Assembly (NCBI GenBank): GCA_036936605.1
Contig: JAUPFV010000001.1
Coordinates: 156,459,187-156,523,186 of the forward strand
Length of the DNA stretch: 64,000 nt
DNA from: Limnanthes douglasii subsp. nivea
Taxonomy: Eukaryota; Streptophyta; Magnoliopsida; Brassicales; Limnanthaceae
Reading direction: 5' to 3'
A model generated the notes under the pieces. The model did not search any database. It was given only the letters and a program-made list of their open reading frames with translations, and was not told the origin of the DNA. Every line of letters starts with the position of its first letter. Positions within the stretch are counted from its first letter, which is position 1. The position numbers were made by a program, and so were the translations under genes. This document shows positions 1 through 7,583 of this stretch, one piece after another.

Positions 1-1651
1 GTAGTTCCTCTTTGTCAGTGGGACTTGGGAGAACGGTAGAAAAATTAAAGCTAACACGAACCCCAGCCTCCTGATCAGCAGATGGAAAAGCACTGGTAAA
101 TTCTTCACTTTTTCCTTTTCATTTCTTAAGTTGCAATTTTTTTTTTATTTTGACTAATTGATACCTCTCCCCAGTTCTATCGAAGGAGTTTGGAGGCTAC
201 TTGGAAGAAGGGAAAAAAACTTGTGTGAAGCTTAATGCGCGGGCTTCAGAGAGCCGGGGGAATGCCTTCCATAATTGCTTCAAGTCGGGAAATTTCGTGA
301 GGTCTCACCTGTGGAACACCATAGGCAAAAAATACCTTTCATGGGAAGATCTAACCACCCTCCCCCTGCTGATGTGATCCTGAAGCGGACAGGAGCTAAG
401 GATGCCAAACTGTATCTACCTACCAGGGCCAAAGCCCCAAGCAAAATGAAGAACAAGAAAAGGAAGACTACAATAAACTTAGCTCAAACAGCTACATAGG
501 GGACTGGATCAGAGAACCAATATGGCATTGATGTGTCTTTGCTAAAGGCAGTAGAGGTTGAGATTGTAAAGGAAGCCGGAGGGTCAAAGAACCCACCAAG
601 GCCTCCTAAAAAAGATAAGAAGCGCAAAACCATCATCGATGAGAAAACTGCCAAGAAAAAGAAGGTTACACTTAGGGCAAAGATAATCCTTTGTCCAACA
701 TAAATTCCACCCCCATTTCCTGCTGATCCTACCCTACAAGAGGAAATCCCAACAGACCTTCAGTCCAGACAGATTGCTGGTGGAGGAAACGACGAAGTGG
801 ACCTTTTAGCCTTTCAAGACATCGGTCTGTATTTAAATGATCTTGATAAAGATGATTTTGCAGGTCCTTACCATCCCTCCAGCTCATTTAACATGGTAAC
901 ATATAATGGGAATTGCTTCTCCATATCTGGAGAATAAGATACTTTGAGCCATGCTCTCCTTGGTTACATCCGGCCAGTACTTGATCTAGAGAGGCAAGTA
1001 AAAAGTCAAACTGGCATTATCAACTCTCTTACCACTGACAAGCAAACCTTGTTAGATAGTAATCTAAGTGCTCAGCAGATCATAGAGGTGTTGAAGAAGG
1101 AAAATAAAGATTTGGCAACCAAGCTGATCGCATCGGAAGCAACCAATACTGAGCTCCAAACCAAGTTCTCCACCCTGAATACTTCTTCCTCACAAAACCT
1201 CACAGCTTTGAAGGAGCAGTTGAAAACCAAGGATTATGCTATCCAAACTTTATCCGACGAGAAGACCACGTTGGAGAGCACCGTTCAAGAGAAGATTAAA
1301 GAGAAATAGGCCCTAAAACGTCAACAAGAACAAGCTATCGCTGCAGGCATAGAGAAGTACGTTAACGAGATAATGGATTCTTTAGAGAAAAGAGATAATG
1401 AGATCAAATCTGACATGATGTTGTTGCTCCATGACACCTTCCCCAAGAGAACCCTTAGTCCCTTATGGAAGTATGTTGAGTATGAGGACATCCCATTCCA
1501 TACTCTAGCAGATGGTGATAAGCGCAACTACTCTAGTGGAATAGATTACACAACTGATGATGAAGAAGGAACAAATGAAAGCTCAAGTGCCAAACTTAAG
1601 GGTTCCAAGAATGATTGTGATGAAGAAAAGTCTGAAGGGAGTAAGCCCTAA
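1..1651 (+). pseudogene. Element A antisense ORF (aORF), 3' part, decayed
   Basis: This is the 3' part of A's antisense gene, homologous to 4138-7123 in B. Bases 1-95 are the end of exon 1, 96-174 an intron and 175-1651 exon 2. Across the junction the reading is V-L-S-K-E-F, as in element D. Exon 2 keeps the tryptophan/leucine block (SHLWNT), a coiled coil at about 944-1309, and a C-terminal block at about 1410-1510 (MMLLLHDTFPK, then LSPLWKY). An acidic, serine-rich tail ends at the stop at 1649-1651. A frame change near 370 and stops near 498, 702 and 936 break it. The biochemical function is unknown. The domain-bearing upstream part of exon 1 is outside the window. Confidence 0.75.
96..174 (+). 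other. Intron of element A aORF
   Basis: A GT donor at 96-97 (GTAAAT) and an AG acceptor at 173-174 (CCCCAG) enclose 79 bp of U-rich sequence with a CTAAT branch-like motif about 20 bases before the acceptor. It is phase 1: G+TT gives valine. Elements B (5495-5579), C (about 22740-22809) and D (56243-56320) have an intron at the same alignment position. Splicing is inferred from conservation and signals, not from transcripts. Confidence 0.75.
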
Positions 1652-2121
1652 GGTTTTATTGTGTAATTTTTTCTTTTGAAAAACTAAAGTCTTTGGATGA
1701 CCAATGCATTTTTTGTACTAATGTTCGCTTCAAGTCCGATTAGTTTTAATTTATCTAATTTCCCTTTTGTTTAATACTTTGTTTTAAATATTTCACGGCT
1801 AATGTTTAAGTAGCCTCTAAAATTTTAGAGTATTGAATTAAGAGTATTTAATATCTCCAATCACATATGTTTAATAGTTATGACCAATCATTAAGTATAC
1901 CCGATCTACTCAAGAACACTCAAGAGTCGGGGTGCTGAATAAGTAATTTATACTTGAATTGAATTGAAGTAAATTCACACCAGACTTTTAAAGAAAGCAT
2001 CATGTATTATTGAAAAAAGCCGGACACCTCATTAAAACCTCCCCGCGCCACCATGGTAGGAAAAAGTATGCCCCATAATATTTACATTTGTATTTAAAAA
2101 GTAAATATTTACATAAATTTT
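1652..2121. other. Element A intergenic region between convergent aORF and pol
   Basis: No gene is seen here. The region lies between the end of the plus-strand aORF and the end of the minus-strand pol. It holds one copy of a motif resembling AGTCCTTGGAAGGCCAA at about 1688-1703. Near 2027-2075 is a block (CCTCATTAAAACC, then CGCCACCATGGTAGGAAA) that recurs at the same place in C and D and more weakly in B. A palindromic hairpin follows at 2077-2109. Confidence 0.65.
2077..2109. other. Conserved hairpin after pol stop, element A
   Basis: AATATTTAC (2077-2085) and GTAAATATT (2101-2109) form a perfect 9-bp inverted repeat with a 15-base loop, just beyond the pol stop codon. The same stem, with different loop sequence, occurs in B (7539-7574) and D (58314-58347). 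Being palindromic it would fold in both convergent transcripts. A role in RNA 3' end formation is a guess. Confidence 0.6.
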
Positions 2122-3010
2122 TTATTCTAGATATAACCTCAGATGCTCAATATTCTATGGATGCTTTAAAACTCTTTCTTCTTTGTCTTGAAGCCTGTAT
2201 GTCCCCGGTTTGACCTTTTCACAGATCACATAAGGGCCTTCCCCGTTTGGAGCCAATTTAACGAACTTCCTCTCCTTGGTATGTAAAAGACTTTTCTTAA
2301 TACTTTATCCTTTGTTTAAAAATTTCTTCTTTTGACTTTGGAAGCAAATATGCTCCTCATCAAGCCTTGGTAGTGTGTTGTTCTCAAATGTGCGACGTTT
2401 TTTTACTCTATTAATTCTAACTGATTCCTAATTGCTGCATCATTAGCATGTTCAAAATAGTTATGGACCCTGTATGATGGTAAAGTAGCCTCTATGGGAG
2501 TAATTTCATACATCCTATATACCAAGGCAAACGTAGGTTCTTGTGTGGCAGCCCGATGAGTAGTTCGGTAGGCCCACAATACTTATTGTAAATAGCTTGG
2601 CTATTTACCCGCAACTCCCTTCAAATTATTATTTAATCCGGAAAAAATGGTTCTATTTAAAACCTCAACTTGGTCATTTTATTGAGGATGGAACGAAGAG
2701 GAAACATAATGTTGAATGCCTCTAGAGACACAGAAGGCCTCCATGTCTTTGTTATCAAACTGCGGCCCATTGTCTGTAGTAATTTTTTGGGAACTCCAAA
2801 TCTACAGCATATATTGGATAAAATAAACTTAATAACAGCTTCCGATGTGGTCCCAACCAAGGAAGCTACCTCTATCCACTTAGAGAAATAATCAATGGCG
2901 ACTATGATAGTTCTGCACCCTCCGGATGCCATGAGAAGATGTCCAACTAAATCTATCCCCCATCTAGCAAAAGGTATTGGCTCAAAAATAGACTTTATAG
3001 GTACTGCTGG
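2122..3010 (-). pseudogene. Element A integrase, C-terminal part
   Basis: This is the C-terminal half of A's integrase, ending in the shared terminus NIEHLRLYLE-stop (TAA, minus strand of 2122-2124). Visible pieces include the DDE core stretch around 2657-2932 (IDYFSKWIE, then NICCRFGVP), the region matching DNGPQFDNKE, and the C-terminal basic domain. Several frameshifts and stops break it. It stops at 3010, where the solo LTR enters. The rest of the integrase resumes at 13975. Enzymatic role by family: insertion of retrotransposon cDNA. Confidence 0.8.
3006..3010. repeat. Target-site duplication GCTGG, left copy
   Basis: GCTGG at 3006-3010 is repeated at 13970-13974, directly flanking the two outer ends of the solo LTR. 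Removing one copy and the insert restores the integrase coding register seen in element B. Confidence 0.85.
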
Positions 3011-3177
3011 TGATGAGTCCGGATTTTATCACCACTCACTATTGGGACCGTACAGGGGAAATTCGGACAATATCCACCCACTGAACCATCCGAACTGAAC
3101 TAATGTATTAAAAACTTAATCATTTCATGACTAAGCTAATTACCTATCTGCTTAATAACTAATGAGTCTTTGAACTC
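3011..3177 (+). repeat. Solo LTR, left part
   Basis: The LTR starts TGATGAGTCC at 3011. With 13760-13969 it makes a 377-bp plus-strand LTR ending in CACACCA. It aligns along its length with the reverse complement of element A's 383-bp 5' LTR, including GACTAAGCTA and AATGRGTCTTTGAA. No coding region accompanies it and it has its own GCTGG duplication, so it is a solo LTR left by LTR-LTR recombination. Element B interrupts it after 3177. Confidence 0.85.
3173..3177. repeat. Target-site duplication AACTC, left copy
   Basis: AACTC at 3173-3177 matches AACTC at 13755-13759. The duplicated bases belong to the interrupted solo LTR, whose sequence is continuous once B is removed. Confidence 0.9.
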
Positions 3178-3699
3178 TGGTGTGGATAAAAATAGCCTGA
3201 GGGTAGGCTAGTAATTTCAAGTGGAGTTTCAAGGTGGTATATGGGTGTTTAACGGTGGTGTGTGGGTGTTTAACGGTGGTGTGTGGGTGTTTAACGGTGG
3301 TGTGTGGGTGTTTAACGGTGGTGTGTGGGTGTTTAACGGTGGTGTGTGTGTGTTTAACGGTGGTGAGATAATTAAGCAGCTTGGTAGCAGTTAATTCATT
3401 ACCCATAGTTAATGCTGGTGGTTGGGTATTTATAGTGTGATTTTGGGCCCTTATGGGCTTTCGGGTCAAGTTTAATGGACCCGGGTCATGTTTAAAGACC
3501 CATGACCCGTTCGAAGGAAGTGTTTAGGTTTTTTAGTACTTTAGTCATAGTTCGAACAGCCTTGAGTTCACAGTGTTCGAAGTGATCCGTCCGGTCCAAA
3601 TCGTCTGTCCGGTTTATGTCCTTAGTGCCTGTCCGGTATCCGGGGAGTTTTTAGACTGATTTGCCCTGTCCGGTGAGTAAGCAGAATTCGGACTCATCA
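3178..3699 (-). repeat. Element B 3' LTR
   Basis: The 522-bp LTR is bounded by TGGTGTGG at the left and GACTCATCA at the right, so on the minus strand it starts TGATGAGTCC. It carries six units of a 21-bp tandem repeat against three in the other LTR. A short tract near 3504-3515 replaces about 33 bp of the other LTR. Otherwise there is one single-base indel and about two substitutions (near 3476 and 3663). Confidence 0.93.
3233..3358. repeat. 21-bp tandem repeat in element B 3' LTR (6 units)
   Basis: There are six head-to-tail 21-bp units beginning GGTGGTGTGTGGGTG and ending TTTAAC. The first (3233-3253) and last (3338-3358) are variant. The 5' LTR has three units (13330-13392). In minus-strand translation the array gives a TVKHPHT repeat, but this is LTR, not gene. 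Confidence 0.95.
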
Positions 3700-3713
3700 G
3701 GAGCCCCTTTTTT
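3700..3713 (-). other. Element B polypurine tract
   Basis: On the minus strand AAAAAAGGGGCTCC lies directly before the 3' LTR start TGATGAG. This is the expected position and composition of the plus-strand DNA primer. A related run, TGGGGGG, precedes the left LTR of element C. Confidence 0.7.
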
Positions 3714-4137
3714 AGGTGGTTGAGCAAGTGTCCTTGTCAAAGAACTGAAAAACAATCCGATTGTACGAAGTGGTTCTTAATCCGGGCAGAGCTGCGGGTA
3801 TACCCGGACAGATCAAACGTTACGAATCCCAAACGGTTTTTGCCAGAGTTAGTGGGACACGTGTCGCTTTCTGATTGGCCATTCCAGCCGTTTTTTCACC
3901 TTGAATTTCGCACCATCTTCTTTTACAAGTAACCTCCTTAATTGCCAATAATGACATCAGCGCCGTCTTTTAATCATTACCCAACTTTTCGGATTCTCCT
4001 AGGAATCAACTCCTTTTTTCACATTTACTATAAATTCTCATTCATTTTTCATTGTTTCACTATCTCTTTCAAATTTCACTCTGCATTTTTTACTCAGAGC
4101 TTTATCTCTCTAGAACGAAAATTTCCTTGGCTGTTTT
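3714..4137 (+). promoter_or_regulatory. Candidate promoter of the antisense gene, element B
   Basis: This stretch lies between the 3' LTR and the aORF start codon and holds no convincing gene. On the plus strand it contains a G-box-like ACACGTGT (3857-3864), ATTGG, an inverted CCAAT box (3874-3878), and TATAAATT (about 4029-4036). The TATA-like site is about 100 bases before the ATG at 4138 and is followed by pyrimidine-rich leader sequence typical of plant start regions. Element C has an alignable but altered version (TTTACTAAAAAT near 21327). Promoter activity is inferred. Confidence 0.5.
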
Positions 4138-7123
4138 ATGTTTACAGCAAGAACAGCTTTGATAAAAGGCGGTTGGCTCAATCTTTCGGAGTTGGAAAAA
4201 GCACAAAGGGTCGAGAAGGAGAAACAACTAGCAGCAGGGCTACCATCGTCGCCTGTTGAGAAACCAGCCTCCTCTGTTGCAGAATCCGATAGAGGCTCAT
4301 CCTCATCAAAAGGTACCAAGCCCAGGAGGCTCTTTCAATCCACCCTTTCTCCCATAGTATCTGGCTCCTCAGTTCAGGAGTCTATACCTGCTGTTGAACC
4401 AGGAGTCACTGCTACAAGTGTTAGGAAAAAATCGTCTTTTATTGCCATGGGGTCTGACTCTGACCACTCCCCGGAGAAATTAGTCATCAAGAGGCCAAGC
4501 CGGTTGGTTAAAGGGCTAACCTCTAAAAACACTTCCTCAAAATCGGGGGCAAAAAATAGTGAATCTGGGTCTGGGGCACCCATTAGAGCTCCTCGGGAGA
4601 GGCCGTCCGGTCCGGAGGCCAGCAGCCCAGTTCCCCCCAAAGAATCTTCTGCCTCAGAAACTGAACTTGAGGTGAGAAGTCAAATTAATACGGGCAGTCA
4701 ACAGTCCGGAGGCCCAGCTATGCCAAGCTTCAATCCTCCCGGGACTACTTCTACAGAAGCTCCCCCAACAATTATGGAGGAGAGAATGGAGGACTCCACT
4801 GAGGAGGTCCGATTTGAGTCCGAGTCCTCCGGACAAGCTGATACTGCTATTGTTGTTGCCAAGAAGGGCAAGGAAAATTTATATCTGAGTCATCCGGACC
4901 TGCCGGAGAGCCTTGAAGGGAGAGTAGGGCCATGCTTTCATAAAGTCGAGTTTAAGTACCTCTTGGCCTTGCATAAGACCAAATATGCATTCATCCATAC
5001 CTCTGATCTGGGTAGAATGCGCACCAAATGGGGGATTCCTGAGAACGTAAAGGTAAGGATTCCCATTGATCCGGAGACCCCTATGGATTGCAAAAGAAAT
5101 GAAATAGTCTTCTTTACGGAGCTATTCAACTGAGGACTCAGGTTCCCACTGGACCCGGAGATAGTGCGCTACTTTCACTTGGTCAAGCTCTGCCCAACAC
5201 AGCTAAGCCCCAATGGATGGTTCAACTTAATGTCATGTATTATGGCATCTAGGTTGTCTGGGATCCCTCTTCCCATGGAAGAGTTCACAGCAGTGGCCAA
5301 CCCGTGCAAGCATCATCAGTTCCCTTTCTACCATTTCAACATGGGGAACAACTTTAAAGCTGTTGATGATCTCCTGGAATCGAAGAGTAAGTGGAGGAGC
5401 CAATTCTTGTTTGTCAGAAGCTCATGGGAAAATGACAAGAGAATCAAGGCCGGAGAGAATCCAAGCCTTCTCAGGAGTAGATGGAGAAGTGACTGTAAGT
5501 TTTTCACTTTAAGTTTCTGTTCGAATCTTTTTTTTTTAAATTGAGTTTGTACTAAACAATTTCTCTTTTGTTTTAACAGAGCTGCCAAAGGAGTTCGGGG
5601 ACTACCTGAAGGCCGGACAGACTACCTGTGGCAAAATCAACGCATGGGCTGCAGAGAACTGGGAGAACCGATTCCACAAGGCCTTCACCCCTGGAAACTT
5701 AGCAAGGTCCCACCTGTGGAACACAACAGGTTGGAGAGACCTAACTTGGGAGGAGCTCACCACCCAGCCTGATGAAGATACTGTGCTGAAAAGGTCCCAC
5801 GAGCTGGATGGGACACTCTACCTGCCTGTTCGGGCCAAAGCCCCAAGTAAAATGAAGGGCAGAAGAAAAGGCAAGAAGGTGGCAGGTGATACTGAAAAAG
5901 AGGCCCCAACAGATCCAGAGGGGCCAACACAAGTTCAAATTGATGCAGCCCTTTTACAAGTGGTGGAGCAGGAGAGCGAAAAGCAGGAAGTGAACCTCCC
6001 AAAACCTCCAAGGGCATCCAAGAGGACTCGCAAGCAAGCAAGTAAAGGTGCTGATAGGGAAGCCAATAAGAAAAAGACTTCCCAAGGAGATGAGCTTGCT
6101 CTCCGGGATCCGGAGCCCTCTTTCCCTACTGACCCAACACTAGCCGAAGAAATCCCAAGGGACTTTCAAGAAGAGATTCCAAGGGAATTCCATACTGATG
6201 AGGTTGAGGGGGGAGAGCTTAATTTGGATGAGGTGGACATCACCGGTCTGGGTGGACTTGGTGAATATTTCCTTGGACTGCCTAGAGACGAGTTTGCAGG
6301 GCCCTACGTCCCTCCGAACAGCTCTAATACGGTCAACTTTAATGGTAAGACTTTTATGGTTTCTAGTGAGAAGGACACTGTAGCCCACTCTCTACTTAGT
6401 AATGTGCAGCCAGTCCTCACATTGGAGAGGCAAGTCCGGAGTCAAGCAGACACCATCAAAGACCTCAAGTCTGAGAAGGAAACACTGTCCGGAGAGCTCC
6501 GCACTGCTACCACCAATGCTAATTTACTCAAGGAGGCACACGAGGAGCTGAAGAGGAGTCATGATGAGAGCAACACAAAATTTGCCACCCTAGAACAGAC
6601 CATAAAAGATCTTCAGGATAAGCTGTCCGGTATGGAGAAGAACCTGACAACCTCAAGGGGAGAAACTGCAGCAAAGGAGAAGCTTGTCACCAACCTGACC
6701 ACTGACAAGATTGCTTTAGAAAATGCAGTGACTCAGGCTGTTGAAGAGAAGGCTGCTTTGGTGAGGGACCAAGAGGCCACAATCAAGGCCAAGATCAACG
6801 CATATGCCAGGGAGATGATACAAAGCGAAGAGCTAATGGTTCAAAGGGTGAAGTCTGATATGGTTCTCCTGTTTCACGAAAAATTCCCGAAGAGGAGACT
6901 GGGGGACTTATGGCGCTATATGGACGATGATGACCTTCCATATTATACTATGATTGATGAGGGATATTCCGGTGAGTCCTCATCTGATAATGAAGAGGAA
7001 ACCGAAGAGAGCCCAGGTGAAGAGGAGATTGACCCCAAGGGCAAGAAGATAGTCGAAGAGAAAAGTGACATCAAGGGCAAGAAGACAGATGAGGGTGAGA
7101 CATCTTCAAAGGCTCAACCTTAA
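4138..7123 (+). CDS. Element B antisense gene (aORF), spliced, with Transposase_28-like domain
   Basis: This plus-strand gene is antisense to gag-pol. Exon 1 runs 4138 to about 5494 and exon 2 5580-7123. Exon 1 begins MFTARTALIKGG, then a Ser/Pro/Glu-rich stretch. A globular domain follows at about 4880-5460 (HLL/YLLALHK, then RMRTKWGIP, then FPLDPEIVRYFHLVKLCP). It resembles the Pfam family called 'putative gypsy type transposon' (Transposase_28). Exon 2 has a Lys/Arg-rich patch near 6010-6090 that could be a nuclear signal, a long coiled coil (about 6410-6800), the conserved block MVLLFHEKFPK...LGDLWRYM, and an acidic tail. A TGA at 5131-5133 stands where element C has TGG, so this copy carries a nonsense mutation. 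The frame is otherwise continuous. Family knowledge: such ORFs occur in Tat elements; their function is unknown. Confidence 0.75.
5495..5579 (+). other. Intron of element B aORF
   Basis: A strong donor GTAAGT (5495) and acceptor TTTTAACAG (ending 5579) enclose 85 bp with a near-perfect branch motif TACTAAA about 30 bases before the acceptor. Exon 2 is open in the frame that needs one leftover base from exon 1. Joining at 5494 makes a TAG at the junction. A weaker GT at 5489-5490 would give AAG and keep the frame. The choice needs RNA evidence. Confidence 0.75.
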
Positions 7124-7583
7124 TTTATGGTTTACTTTGTTTATCTTTCATTTAAACCAAAGTCCTTAGAAGGCCAAGGCACTCTTTTTGTTGTGGTGTC
7201 CGGTATTATTCGGACAGAGTTTTTGTGCTGTACCCTAACTTGTTCGAAAGTCCTTGAAGGGTCAAGGCAATTTTAAGTTTATTGAATGAATGTTTCTATT
7301 TTGCTCAATCATCATCTTCTTTTATTGTTTGTTTTTGTTTAAGTAGCTAGAGTTTAAGTAGCTTTGTTGCATTATGAGAGTATTAAGACTCTTCGGCTAG
7401 AATTTAAGTAGACCTTAGATCTTTCAGTCCGGGTAGCATGACAAGAGATAGATTTGAAAATAATTAGAAAATTTTCAAGAAGGCATTAAATTTCATTGAA
7501 AGCTCTCCGTGCCACCGAAGAGGGGAAGGTATGCCCCCAAATATTTACATGGATGTTTAAACAAGTAAATATTTACACAAGTT
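7124..7583. other. Element B intergenic region between convergent aORF and pol
   Basis: No gene is seen. Two copies of an AGTCCTTRGAAGGCCAAGG-like motif (7161-7178 and 7249-7267) follow the aORF stop. The block near 7500-7538 (GTGCCACCG, then GGTATGCCCC) matches the corresponding part of A. A hairpin with AAATATTTAC (7539-7548) and GTAAATATTT (7565-7574), loop 16, precedes the pol stop. Confidence 0.65.

Noticed and set aside
3233..3358. CRISPR-like array
   Set aside because: Units are contiguous with no spacers, inside an LTR of a plant retrotransposon.
3152..3469. 105-codon minus-strand ORF with a TVKHPHT repeat
   Set aside because: It is a translation of the LTR and its 21-bp repeat. The same reading appears in the other LTR with fewer units.
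5131..5133. TGA in the element B aORF as a recoding site or gene boundary
   Set aside because: Element C has TGG at the same residue and the frame continues unchanged, so a point mutation explains it.
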